A stretch of 64,000 nucleotides of DNA from Puniceicoccales bacterium (GTDB taxonomy: Bacteria; Verrucomicrobiota; Verrucomicrobiia; Opitutales; UBA953), in contig JAISZI010000031.1 of the NCBI GenBank assembly GCA_031269335.1, positions 1 through 64,000 of the forward strand, given 5' to 3'. Positions 13,501 through 19,519 of the stretch are shown in pieces (the stretch's first letter is position 1; each line of letters opens with the position of its first letter). The notes beneath the pieces were generated by a model. That model saw only the letters and a list, made by a program, of their open reading frames with translations, had not been told where the DNA came from and did not search any database. A program made the position numbers and the translations under genes.

Positions 13501-14083
13501 ATGTACTCTTAGAAGTAAATTCATTGCTCCCTTTGAGTTCATTTCTCTGGGTGAAGATAATGTGATCGCCGCTCCAAGGGGTATTGCCATACTCGATACC
13601 GACCAAGAATGTAAAATCACCTATGATGGTGGCGTCAACGGAAACAGGCTCGCCATATGGACGTAAGCCATGTCCGATGCGGATGTGAGAATTGGCTGCA
13701 TTGGGGGAGAGATAGACGATGTCGCCCTCGCCCGGAATTTCGGTGACGGCACCGGTGCCGTCTGCGTTTTTTGAGAAATTATCAACAAACTCCCACCAGT
13801 GCGCGGAATTTGCGTCCCCGACACCGAAACCCGTCCAGTAGTAGATCTCGGCAGAGGCGGAAGGCGCGTCGGCAAAAAAGCCTGCGGCGGAAGTCGCTGC
13901 AATCGCGGCGGCATTGGCGAGAAACCGCACAAACCCGCGCTTGCTGCGGCGAGCAGCGGGAGAAGTGCCGGAAACAGAAGAAGTGCCGGAAACAGAAGAA
14001 GACGTAGAAGTGTCCATAGGAGGAGAGCAAAGCGGATGGTTTTTAGGTTCTGACGAAAAAGTGGTGTGAGTGGAAGTTTTCAT
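1559..14083 (-). CDS. Giant autotransporter adhesin (4174 aa) with beta-strand repeats
   Basis: A type V (autotransporter) surface protein, probably an adhesin. Residues 1-48 form a Ser/Thr-rich extension, followed by a signal peptide ending near residue 78 (SASA/E). The passenger carries roughly 18 copies of the autotransporter-associated beta-strand repeat, pattern KxGxGTLxLSGxNxYTGxTxIxxGTL (for example LLKTGPGTMVVSGNNVYTG), which predicts a very long beta-helix. Four W...W...NW modules near residue 80 and at LLWNGILGG, VLIWDDHDA and FITWVGGMAG mark sub-domain starts. The last ~280 residues are an autotransporter barrel ending in VSFRVRF with the expected terminal Phe. The frame is intact over 12.5 kb. 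It starts 30 nt after the Rpn gene, so it is either co-transcribed with it or uses a promoter inside it. Ligand unknown. Confidence 0.93.
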   Translation of the reverse strand: MKTSTHTTFSSEPKNHPLCSPPMDTSTSSSVSGTSSVSGTSPAARRSKRGFVRFLANAAAIAATSAAGFFADAPSASAEIYYWTGFGVGDANSAHWWEFVDNFSKNADGTGAVTEIPGEGDIVYLSPNAANSHIRIGHGLRPYGEPVSVDATIIGDFTFLVGIEYGNTPWSGDHIIFTQRNELKGSNEFTSKSTSTYPTGGSFIALYQNSTLLTFAYPESIGDNGDGIQGVVFMYRGSLDYTGTETVTINQLYLEYDNRDNPERRNHIYVRDPDGRVIVKRYWNYPLDSWNSRRLNLGGDVQGPHGVAPSFNYGPSLGTVELATSTPDDIRAAVTVWGGVVELNAQLNAEGTIHAASTGDRAAVSPTRVTGAGSSNNDGAEGLVIKDGLVKIIHEASLGQPVHDKGNQINAQSGLVVAGGVFDLNGHSERVAFLASSSRITEVDSTSPYTGGEITNSDTAHVSTLKIGNDGGTSVLSSYYCGSITGNVSVYKEGTGTITLEGALRYTGETTITEAVTFTIATASGENTIGLLNFANAGATLALTGNASTQIAGFAAGSLPGTIALGTGTGAFIIGAQDAPASVSTFSGTITGSRPLEKRGLGSLTLSGNLETFRSPVTVAQGELGVSTSDSGELSRPLHIEQNSVFAVNNSNGIFAVTGAVTGNGEIVKKGDGMLILSNVQTDDLNLKLDGGTLTLDRNKFGDITLAQNTTLSLTAIGDEPAVSFRNVTLNSNATVLLDVSALLSHAVDGEVDALLYSGNFVKNNGDFAVKDVESFREAPLIEERDGRIVLLVPEDALPANLLWNGILGGNSWGYEAAGLNWIKLKDNSSDRFFTGDNVLFDDTAQHTEVEIPANVSVTPGSIVVDNTTKDYIISGEGTIAGGAKLTKRGSGKLTISTPNIYSGGTVIEGGTVVAAETNALGSGVVSFAAAGTTLDVTVNGVSNVIHTELDASVNLNLIGSGGATEHLYFGGAFSGTGDITLGPADGKYRHFTSTGSSAYSGTIIGNGLNYYFDGNGDGANWRNATLRMANTTGAGTLYFTGGRSYFKEIQFASGRMLLTGSDSTILDVEKISRTSTAGGEVLISGAGRITSSTGVLTIDTGGGDINIDEAVQYLIVPIAGIGLTLVKEGEGKLRVQDLRSVNNGLVIKEGELFVGGSSENYRYKLPSAPIKIESGGTLRIAHFDSWGGGNAVPSAVITIEAGGLLVVDHDDVRQRNNAFGDIFLNGGTIRNEFKMNPIVQEAWGCITFNGKVTVNGSSTSLIEDMGRTDGRGVRLSGGDGVDLNEFAVLRDPDVGIPGLLVTAVIGNASKTGNLLKTGPGTMVVSGNNVYTGTTTINEGTFQVGNGGTTGAISNGGAVIVAADATLAFSRTGTTIANAISSEGNILVKSTGTIDLSNITLRNTGYIRIEQGTLTFGNISNTVTPKRLEMESGARLTVTNGSLTLNGNALSYAGHTGSGGIIDIAGELIVTGGHSLRIGSAASGETLNVNSLTTNNSRLQFAITNDASADLISTVTFSATGSNVIAISGDAVDWDNHALSGSNGLPVLTLSALGGTITEAMFDTFHLDTSGVTNSQRALPTLDVSLDRKSLLVHIIKATRVLIWDDHDAAEADKRIWNDKVEVTNWVNVEDGLKTYFETWSSVEFNDNDSSASRDILINTEVRPFSITVDTSKTYRLINSVTFAESGFSGGHISGQVSLEKRGSGTLVLAIEGGGIGNAGASEKAQFLNSFSRSVVIIEGAIEVTGGVGVTLLGNKRVGAVDATYNPNADSLLGTGGDTSNEVNSAEFLRLDGGTLRFRGDVNNATTTNRSFTVGVGSTSEGTRLNGGAIEIASTGENTRVWFNGTDPVAFTGAGARTLTLTGAGGREGYDYLRSTGLLGTVTTAGGILGLPIPLELSGEILTIEKKGTGVWHLTGENGYTGGTILREGALVISTDMAVGGGAITFAGGDLVVADISETGGLLAEPTQITIPNRIVTSADGGSFLIPTGSVLTLSRDATLSGTYPIEKRGKGTLILASNNGLFRGGAVIYDGVLELHEANPLGAVNTSPLVPSSGLLTVESNGRVELNHPLLGSGTVVAVNVSGINSEASGGGIIANGRSAGEATLTINVPTNLTREFSGGFADGDAKLNVTKAGYGTQVISGVSTHTGITRVTSGILRLGSIYALGSGGTVIVAGGTLDIAGLNFAQKDAGGALLVERTITVGDGENYGTITDSTGGGSLPLLTLARDTTLTSGGTTVITTVQGSHTLSLAPHVADVAPTFVINAESFHPDTPDTPPVRVSAIAITAGELQLVASNGITGAIAGDNATLKLNGGSLRLVGRDVTQTFGKIEGTGDITGFGTVHVIGSIVDTDIADIRGSLRESVNFTLDSGYLELTNPASDTDGAITVGPGSTLIIRQREDILGNATLAINNGTVRFITPSGESEPLDHNIHFDGNFATIESSGASAVRITGVTSFSINVSDYPLTLSGTNTADNTLAVGLKDPDWVVGAKTSLVKNGSGTWVLAHGSENDAVVPNTYTGGTTIANGTLKVGAANAIPAQTSVTLGSALSAGILDLNGNDVSVSSLAVEGFRPGNAVINSALGTTPVFAWHATADAVFNAALGASGAGTNNSFIFEKTGSAKLTFGGSLHYTGETRVIEGTLAFSTAAALPASASIIVSPRATLDATPLADGFVLGAGKAITAGSATTDLSTDLVGDFILDGGALIIGNGSSTTALSASNLLRLDGSLTVASVGSELEYNLARYPGDASSVLKTDTLNLNAIATVRIRMTEAFITPGEYTLVEYGTLNGDYTQLLNIPGNPYDPRYTYQIQNRPEIGPGVSRLILNVTSSSTDNFITWVGGMAGDETVWNNVFPNFTDGTTLLGYDIASSALFDDSAAGFEITVGKNAGETVTLGVIFFNNNRNDYSISGPGTIEGEGYIWKTGTGTLTINAENTYRGRADSITGERYAATILSEGTIALGHDKALGPDAILITGGTLARARLEDRSIANTIIIGDGQTTRVTIDAGDSGAFILNGILQGGADGASLIKAGTGTLVLNGETAAFEGKLIIGTGELATRANADLAAAKVILDGIAPVLVLGGGTTKIGTLEGTTNARITATTPGEQVISTGARGEDSEFSGVFDNSTDTLSLIKTGTGKLLLSGSYNSGLSGRITVEAGTLQLGDGLHGSFVNGSLLIKEDAKLVINLPVSLAFSQNVESQGIIEKQGTNTLAIPVTNDTLGGIFRVTAGVLSLQAAGTFGTAKLENSASIELNREDSYSLVNDISGTGTLTKNGTGTVTYLGTHTGTGTTYLNAGTLRFSDNVIYLKNQQHLAPIETSRDTNLLLSPATGTEREPGKITLGNVTGTGRIEKTGGGTAVLTGLIQVHNSLNGNADILVGEGTLYIGNGEARGSRATLNVASTINVQTGAILAISRTGTTSLDQAVTSTGTIDMHGDLNGDGVAILASASNQITGTIEVHRSTILQIGAAATPARLNDGSSVVKVALDPNSTLRFTRVAFGETSPAIAIYSTKDEGGIIEYDGGAYLHFNSATTIGTDKAFVGTFLASNGTFAVDADSLPAGATLDASGAGNLFLGAQTDTALTPRFGTGDGIITLGAKDTTVNAVAYTLASRAEFSGIIAVGERTTLHLTGTPTDQEPILTASALRVENGALLTGNGVINATLHNRLGGTVRPGNSVGQITLSGNFLNEGALELSMDSADSFSSIHYAGSAILDTVGSLSIRLKKSVFDALPSGAEFKILSDTEGSTDASVSGNFSQNNISLILTDDLDNQIDIPRTREILTYNKGDGGLTLLFASRVGDIRTLQLHQSLGNYESYLSNDILGGTDTALIATVSRLLGSSDVSRAFNAASPVSLAALTAMPIRAAHESSAVLHSHLESLRYGRAVRASLDNFQPYILATGFLERNNGNLKGPAFDQRSHGGFVGADYNVNTHLVLGANVGYSIGRADLAFSTGRIDHDSFRGAIYGTYMFNDFWYADASVFAGYNFYDIKHQTQAGDATAKPDGYDLGATFTLGSVVRLQQRLHLTPHASLEYDSATVKGFTEQGHEAALRVDSFTQDSLRARVGTGVNWQVPTETETYSLRFGFDLSYARELLDADAPITARFASDLSGNRFRVNAPASAENSFRIGPTFDLEFAEDVWDTIKGMSVHAGYHFEYDFKNQQIHQINVSFRVRF

Positions 14084-14113
14084 GGGAGGAAGTGGAAGCG
14101 GTTGGGTTTGGTG

Positions 14114-14863
14114 TTAAAGTTTCGCGATTTCGGCGGCGTCGAGGCCGGTGGATTGAGCAATGACTTCGGCGGAGACTTCGGCGGCTCTAAGCGTGCGTGC
14201 CGTGGCGCGCTTCGCCTCGGCAGCAGCAGCCTGCTCGGCGGCGAGAGCAGCAGCGGCTTGGAAGTAGCGCAGCCACGATTCGTGCAACTTGCGCTCGCCT
14301 CTGCCCGATGGCTTGAACTTCGGCAGCTCCACAAATATCAGCTCCAAACCCTCTATCCGCTTCTCGGTGTGCTGCAAATTCACCACCGCGTAATGGTGGT
14401 AATACTCCTTTGCCATCTCCGGAGTGTTCTCGAATGAATCATTTATAAGATTCAGCGAATAAACAGGTTGGATGTCCTTATAAATGTTTTTGCGCAGATA
14501 AGGCTTTGTCTTCCCCATCTCATCCACCTTGTTCTTCAGGTCTTCCTTGTCGAACTGCGCGATGTATGCCTTCGACGCGTTGAACGTCACGCGATTCGTA
14601 AAACTATCCGACCAATACATTTGCATCTCGACAAGAAACTGCCGCCCCGTGGAGTCCTCGCACCTCACGTCAAGAATGGAAGTGCGAAAGGAATCAATGC
14701 GCGGAAGCGAGGCGAGGGGCAGGTATTCGATTTCGATGATTTCGCGCCCTTCAAGCGGCAACAATGAGTTGAGCAGGCTGATGCACAAATGCTTATGCTG
14801 CCCGAACACCTTTTTGAAAGGGATGTCGTTTCTCGGATCAAGGTAACGCGGTATGGTGGTCAT
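14114..14863 (-). CDS. Rpn-family recombination-promoting nuclease / transposase-like protein
   Basis: A 249-aa member of the Rpn / PD-(D/E)XK nuclease-transposase family. It opens with the diagnostic YLDPRNDIPFKKVFGQ, has the core D...ExQ as ILDVRCEDSTGRQFLVEMQM, and a helical Ala-rich tail (AAAALAAEQAAAAEAKRAT) ending in a small helix-turn-helix-like segment. Rpn proteins in E. coli are DNA endonucleases that raise RecA-independent recombination; here the activity is inferred from family only. The ORF track begins 55 codons earlier, but the family starts at MTTIPRYLDPRND, so I use the ATG at 14863. No terminal inverted repeats were seen around it. It sits 30 nt upstream of the giant autotransporter. 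Confidence 0.87.
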   Translation of the reverse strand: MTTIPRYLDPRNDIPFKKVFGQHKHLCISLLNSLLPLEGREIIEIEYLPLASLPRIDSFRTSILDVRCEDSTGRQFLVEMQMYWSDSFTNRVTFNASKAYIAQFDKEDLKNKVDEMGKTKPYLRKNIYKDIQPVYSLNLINDSFENTPEMAKEYYHHYAVVNLQHTEKRIEGLELIFVELPKFKPSGRGERKLHESWLRYFQAAAALAAEQAAAAEAKRATARTLRAAEVSAEVIAQSTGLDAAEIAKL

Positions 14864-15134
14864 GGCGGCGTAACAGTGGTTAAAGCGGGAGCGAATCGGC
14901 GCAGCAAAGGCGTGATCATGGAAGTGGTGTGGATTTGAAAAAAGGTTGACGAGAAGTGATGGCGAAAAACACACCAACACCCTGTTCTTCAAGCCCGCTC
15001 CGCCTCGGTTTTCAAGAACAAAAAACAAACGCCGTGTCGCTTGAACGTATCGCTGTATTCAGATACTCACACGACGCGCTTGCTCACAACTCACAACTCA
15101 AAACCGCCCCTTCCTTCGTTCGTGGGAGGATCGC

Positions 15135-16481
15135 TTACACGAGGCGCAAGGCGAAGGGCGAGGGTGTGCCTGAGGCACTGCGGCGGATGCTTTCGATGTA
15201 TTCGTCTCCAAACTTTGCCACAGCGGACTGCACCGGCCACGCGGCGGCTTCGCCGTGGGCGCAAATGGAACGTCCGGCGATTTGGTCTGCGATACTTCCC
15301 AACAGTGCCACGTCTTCCATGTGTCCGCCCCCGCGGATGATGCGGCGTGTGATTCGCGCCAACCATAGCGAGCCTTCGCGGCACGGTGTGCATTGCCCGC
15401 AACTTTCGTGTGCATAAAAGGCGTTCAAGTTGGCGAGTGCCTGAATCATTTCCACGGAGTCGTCCATCACGATCATGCCGCCTGTGCCGAGCGACGAGCC
15501 GCTCGCGGTCAGCGACACGGCGTCGAGTGGCACATCTTCTAATTTCCAGTCGAAGGCGGTGCCGTTGGGCAGTTTTCCGGTAAAACGTTCGCCGAATTTG
15601 AGTATTTTCGTAGAGGAACCGCCTGGAATGAGTGCCTTGAAGGTGCGACCGGCAAGCGGACCTCCGCAGAGATCGTGCAGGAGTTCCCCAATCGTCGCCG
15701 CGCCAGCCTCAATTTCGTAAAGACCCGGACGGCGCACCAACCCGCTGACGCCCCAGAGATGGGTGCCGGTGTCGCCGGGGGCGCCTGTTTTTGCAAATGT
15801 CGCACCGCCAATTTCCAACACGCGGCGCACTTGGGCGAGTGTCTCGACGTTGTTGACAATGGTCGGGCACTGGTAAAGCCCCAGCACCGCCGGAAAAAAG
15901 GGCGGTTTCAACCGAGGTGTCCCGCGCTTGCCTTCGAGCGACTCGATAAGCCCTGTCTCTTCGCCGCAAACGTAACAACCGCCTCCGCGGTGGACGACGA
16001 TGGCGATGCTCGCGCCGTCTTTGTCGGTGAGGCAAAATCCGTGTTGGGCGGCTTCTGCGGCGGCGCGTTCAAGGATACGCGCCCCGTTTTGAAATTCGCC
16101 GCGGACGTAGATGAACACCCGCCGTGCTTCAATTGCGCGTGCGGCGATGAGTGTGCCTTCGATGATTTGGTGCGGGTCGTGGTAAATGAGCCGCCGGTCT
16201 TTGAAGGTGCCCGGTTCGGATTCATCGGCATTTACGATGAGATAAACCGGTTTGCCGGACTTGCGGTCGAGAAAAGACCATTTCACCCCTGTCGGGAATC
16301 CCGCGCCCCCGCGCCCGCGCAGACCGGAAACGCGCACTTCTTCACGAATCGCCGCCGGTTCCATTGTTAATGCCTTGCGAAACGCCGCGTATCCGCCGTG
16401 TCGCAAATAACAATCAATGTCGGTTGTGTAACCCTGCATCCCTGCCCGCGCCAAAAGCACACGCTGTTCGCAAATCGCCAT
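15135..16481 (-). CDS. nuoF: NADH-quinone oxidoreductase subunit F (NuoF)
   Basis: The NADH-binding, FMN-containing subunit of respiratory complex I, which passes electrons from NADH through FMN to an Fe-S cluster. The NADH/FMN motifs GLRGRGGAGFPTGVKW and NADESEPGTFKDR are intact, followed by GGGCYVCGEETGLIESLEG, an SLBB-like segment, and a C-terminal 4Fe-4S site CGQCTPCREG with a distal Cys in RSICAHGEAAAWPVQS. The ORF track gives 647 aa, but the first 199 residues are antisense to murJ. The ATG at 16481 leaves 448 aa, the normal family length. The usual partners nuoE and nuoG are not adjacent, which is unusual; murJ lies 86 bp upstream. Confidence 0.92.
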   Translation of the reverse strand: MAICEQRVLLARAGMQGYTTDIDCYLRHGGYAAFRKALTMEPAAIREEVRVSGLRGRGGAGFPTGVKWSFLDRKSGKPVYLIVNADESEPGTFKDRRLIYHDPHQIIEGTLIAARAIEARRVFIYVRGEFQNGARILERAAAEAAQHGFCLTDKDGASIAIVVHRGGGCYVCGEETGLIESLEGKRGTPRLKPPFFPAVLGLYQCPTIVNNVETLAQVRRVLEIGGATFAKTGAPGDTGTHLWGVSGLVRRPGLYEIEAGAATIGELLHDLCGGPLAGRTFKALIPGGSSTKILKFGERFTGKLPNGTAFDWKLEDVPLDAVSLTASGSSLGTGGMIVMDDSVEMIQALANLNAFYAHESCGQCTPCREGSLWLARITRRIIRGGGHMEDVALLGSIADQIAGRSICAHGEAAAWPVQSAVAKFGDEYIESIRRSASGTPSPFALRLV

Positions 16482-16567
16482 TTCCCGGCAGGAAAACGCC
16501 TTCCGCGCCCGTGGCAAGAACGGGGATAAGAATTTTTCGCGAGGGCATCTTCTTTGCGCCGGCGCGG

Positions 16568-18133
16568 CTATCGTTGGCGGAAGCGGGCGATTTTTTTGCG
16601 AAGGAAATCGGATTCGGGGTGGCGAAAGGCGAAGAGTAGCGCGAAGTAGAGTGCCGCCGAAATGGCGATGAGGAGAACGAGCACGGCAGCTTTGCCGATA
16701 GTGTCGATGCCGCAGGTGGCTATCCAGGCGCAGAGGGGCGCGGCGATAATCCATGCACCGTAAGCGAAAACACCGGTGATGAGCGATGCGGCGAGGCTTT
16801 TGGCGAGCGGGCTGGCGGGGGATTCTCGCGTGAAGGCGGGGTCTTTGCCGCGCAGGGAAACCCAGAGTGCGGCGCACTGGAAGATGGCGGCGGCGAGGTT
16901 TGCGACAGCAAGACCGGTCGCGCCATACGCCCATGCGAGCGGCGGGGAAAGGAGGAGGTTCAGCGCGAAAACCCAACCCGCGATTTTTGCTTGGATCCGC
17001 GTCTCTTTGACGGCGTTCAAGGCGCGTCCCATGAGTATTGCCATGCCGTGAAAGGGCATTGCGCCGGCGAAGACGCACAACACAGGGAGCGCGGCGGCGG
17101 TGTCGTCTGCCGTGAACTTGCCGTGTTCGAAGAGGATACAGACGATAGGCTGGGCAAGTGCGATGATTCCCGCTGCGGCGGGAAGGGTGATCGCGAGCAA
17201 CAGGCGCGTCCCGCGGGCAAACTCCGCGCCCATGCTATCATTTTCACCGGCGGCGGCATGCATTGCCATGATGGGGAAGACGACGGTGGAAATGGTGATG
17301 GCGAAAATGCCGATGGGCAGTTCGACGATGCGATTTGCGAGGTAATAGACGGTGAGCGCACGGTCGTCTGTGTTGAGGGCGAGGAAACGCGAGACGAGGA
17401 AGTTGACCTGTTGCACGCCCGCACCTGCGACGGCGGGCAGGAAAATGGTTTTGAGGCGTTCCCACGATTCGGAGGGGGAGAAGTCTATGCGCGGACGCCA
17501 GCCCTCGCGCCAAAGTGCTGCGGCTGGCGCGAGCAACTGCAAGGCACCGCCGAGCAGGGTGCCGTAACACACCCAGACGGCGAGCGTGCTTTGCCCGTGC
17601 GCAAAGAGGATGCCGCCTGTGCAGAGGGCGCCGATCATGGCGATGTTTAGCCAGAGTGCGCCGAGTGAGGTGACGCCGAAGCGTCCGAGGAGGTTCAATG
17701 CTCCCGAAAATACTGCGGCGAGACACGCGAGGGGCATGTAGGGCATGCACAGCGCGGTGAGGGTGGCGGCTAAACGGTGGCGCGGCTCCATGTCGCAATG
17801 CGAGAGCGACCAAGCCGTCAACATGGTGACGAGGGCAATGGCTACGATAAGCGGCGTGGCGCGGGTGAGGACTTGGTTGAGGAAACGAAACGCACTTTCG
17901 CGTCCACCGAGCCGGTGTTCGTCCGACATCACCGGGACGAGTGCCGCTGTGAGGGCGCCTTCGCCGAGCAGGCGGCGGAAGAGGTTGGGAATTTGCAGCG
18001 CGAAGAGAAGGGCGGAGCCTACCATTCCTGCGCCGAAAAAGCCGGCTGTCAGCTGGTCGCGCAACAGACCGAGTATCCGCGAGCCGAGGGTGCCCGTGGC
18101 GGTAAGCGACATGTTTTTGAAATGTTTGCGCAT
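16568..18133 (-). CDS. murJ: Lipid II flippase MurJ (MviN)
   Basis: Integral inner-membrane protein of the MOP superfamily that flips the peptidoglycan precursor lipid II. The N-terminal MurJ signature is clear: GTLGSRILGLLRDQLTAGFFGAG then FALQIPNLFRRLLGEGALTAALVPV. Hydrophobic segments run to the end, consistent with about 14 helices. The later block TVYYLANRIVELPIGIFAITISTV is also typical. The ATG at 18133 (MRKHFKNMSLTATG) is chosen; the track's start at 18178 is a TTG and adds 15 residues with no family match. Length is 521 aa, in the usual range. A hairpin terminator lies just upstream and belongs to the preceding lipoprotein gene. Confidence 0.92.
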   Translation of the reverse strand: MRKHFKNMSLTATGTLGSRILGLLRDQLTAGFFGAGMVGSALLFALQIPNLFRRLLGEGALTAALVPVMSDEHRLGGRESAFRFLNQVLTRATPLIVAIALVTMLTAWSLSHCDMEPRHRLAATLTALCMPYMPLACLAAVFSGALNLLGRFGVTSLGALWLNIAMIGALCTGGILFAHGQSTLAVWVCYGTLLGGALQLLAPAAALWREGWRPRIDFSPSESWERLKTIFLPAVAGAGVQQVNFLVSRFLALNTDDRALTVYYLANRIVELPIGIFAITISTVVFPIMAMHAAAGENDSMGAEFARGTRLLLAITLPAAAGIIALAQPIVCILFEHGKFTADDTAAALPVLCVFAGAMPFHGMAILMGRALNAVKETRIQAKIAGWVFALNLLLSPPLAWAYGATGLAVANLAAAIFQCAALWVSLRGKDPAFTRESPASPLAKSLAASLITGVFAYGAWIIAAPLCAWIATCGIDTIGKAAVLVLLIAISAALYFALLFAFRHPESDFLRKKIARFRQR

Positions 18134-18185
18134 GGGCGGGCTGGGAAGAAAAGCGGCACTACCTAAGGTCGGGAACAATGATTTA

Positions 18186-18220
18186 CAAAAAAACCGCCGC
18201 AGGTAGCGGCGGTTTCTTTT
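18186..18220 (-). terminator. Rho-independent terminator after the small lipoprotein gene
   Basis: On the minus strand a perfect 10-bp stem AAACCGCCGC / GCGGCGGTTT with a 5-nt loop is followed by a run of T. It lies about 30 bp after the stop of the 52-aa lipoprotein gene and before murJ, so murJ probably has its own promoter. An A-run on the other side makes it potentially bidirectional. Confidence 0.85.
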
Positions 18221-18248
18221 CGCTGGTCGGCGAAAGCGGGTTCACGGG

Positions 18249-18407
18249 TCAGCGGTTTGTCGTTCCTAATCCACTCATCATCGGCATGCCGCTCTCCCAG
18301 CTCTGCGGGGCGCCGTGGGGCTGGAGGGATGACGATGGGCGCGGACTTTCACAACCACTGACCGCGAAGAGCGAGGCAACGAGCATCAAAAGTGTGAACG
18401 AACGCAT
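18249..18407 (-). CDS. Small putative lipoprotein (52 aa), absent from ORF track
   Basis: A short ORF below the track's size limit: ATG at 18407, TGA at 18249-18251. The protein begins MRSFTLLMLVASLFAVSGCE, a hydrophobic signal peptide with a lipobox V-S-G-C and Cys at position 19. The mature part is about 34 residues, rich in Ser, Pro, Gly and Met. The predicted fate is lipidation and membrane anchoring. The ORF lies in the gap between the coiled-coil gene and murJ and is followed immediately by a strong terminator, which supports it being a real unit. Function unknown; no similarity recognised. No Shine-Dalgarno is visible, as for its neighbours. Confidence 0.6.
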   Translation of the reverse strand: MRSFTLLMLVASLFAVSGCESPRPSSSLQPHGAPQSWESGMPMMSGLGTTNR

Positions 18408-18439
18408 GTTAGAAGGAAGTGAACAGGAAGCGGTTAAGG

Positions 18440-19498
18440 TTAAAGACCGGCGACCGGGACATTGTCCACTGCGGAAGCGGGGGCTTTCGCGGCGGGCGGC
18501 GTCGGTGTCGTGGGAACGCTCGGGGCGACGTTTTTCGTGCCAGTCACTTGGGCGCGGACGAGGTTGACGGTGTTGTCGCGAATGAACAGGCGGTGGTTGG
18601 CGCCCGGAAGGATTGTGGCGACGGAAAGGCCTGGCTCGACTTTGGAGATGCGGATTTTGCCGATGTGGACGCCGACGCGGTCTTCTACGTCGTAGATTTG
18701 TCCTTCTTTCAGGGAACGGTTTTCCAGACCGAGGGAGATCGAGAGCACGCCTCGGCGGTGGTCAACGGCGATCACCGTTGTCGGGATGCGCGGCAGGACT
18801 TCTTTTGGCACCGGACCGGTGGCGACGGGATCGGGGTCGGTTACGCTTTTGGAATAGGGGGGTGTGAGTCCGGTCTGCGCGATTGACCAGTTGTAGAGTC
18901 GGGTGTAGCGGCTGGCGGCGCGTTGCAGGTCGTCTTCGGCTTTGTTGCGGGCGCCGACTTGCTCGTCGTAAGCGGCACGGGGCATGTATTGTTCCGTGTC
19001 GTTCATCTTTTTGTTCAGGGCTTCGCGCTCTGCCTGCGCTTGTTGCAGGTCGGCTTCCAATGTGCCGATTTTGTTATTCGCGGCGCCAAGTTTGCCCGTG
19101 AGATCGTCGCGGGTGCGAATGAGGTCGGCTTTCTCGCCTTCCAGTTTGGAAATGGCATCGTTTTTCTCCACGATTGTTTGGTCGCGCTGGGCGATAGTCG
19201 CGTCCCGGGCAGCGATTGTTGCGATGTGTTGCTCAATCTCTTTGCGCTTCGCATTGATGAGGTCGTGGATGCCGGGCATCGCGGTCATGCGGGCAACGAA
19301 GTTTATGCCATCTTTGTAGAGCGGATCGGTGGCACTCCATTTGGCGAGTTTCTTGATCTCTTCATCCTTGGTGAAGGATTCGGTTTTGGTCATGGCCAGC
19401 TTGATATTTTCCTCGTGGATAAAATACCATGCGACGCCTGCGCCGATGGCGGCAAGCAGGGCGATGACTCGGATGAATAGCGACAGTGTCTTGTTCAT
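18440..19498 (-). CDS. Membrane-anchored coiled-coil protein, unknown function
   Basis: A 352-aa protein not assigned to a named family. Residues 7-27 form one N-terminal transmembrane segment (LFIRVIALLAAIGAGVAWYF) with no cleavage site. Residues ~85-190 are a long heptad-rich coiled coil (DATIAQRDQTIVEKNDAISK and similar). Residues ~230-320 look like a small beta domain (VIAVDHRRGVLSISLGLENR, KIRISKVEPGLSVATILPG), resembling domains in envelope and flagellar-assembly proteins that bind or space surface structures. The tail is Pro/Ala/Thr-rich. The likely location is the periplasm, anchored to the inner membrane. It is followed after 32 bp by the small lipoprotein gene; the two may form an envelope unit. 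Confidence 0.75.
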   Translation of the reverse strand: MNKTLSLFIRVIALLAAIGAGVAWYFIHEENIKLAMTKTESFTKDEEIKKLAKWSATDPLYKDGINFVARMTAMPGIHDLINAKRKEIEQHIATIAARDATIAQRDQTIVEKNDAISKLEGEKADLIRTRDDLTGKLGAANNKIGTLEADLQQAQAEREALNKKMNDTEQYMPRAAYDEQVGARNKAEDDLQRAASRYTRLYNWSIAQTGLTPPYSKSVTDPDPVATGPVPKEVLPRIPTTVIAVDHRRGVLSISLGLENRSLKEGQIYDVEDRVGVHIGKIRISKVEPGLSVATILPGANHRLFIRDNTVNLVRAQVTGTKNVAPSVPTTPTPPAAKAPASAVDNVPVAGL

Positions 19499-19519
19499 GG
19501 GGAAGAGCGGTGGAGCGTG

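Noticed and set aside
15135-17078. 647-aa NuoF as given in the ORF track
   Set aside because: The first 199 codons are antisense to murJ and Arg-rich; the family begins at the internal ATG 16481.
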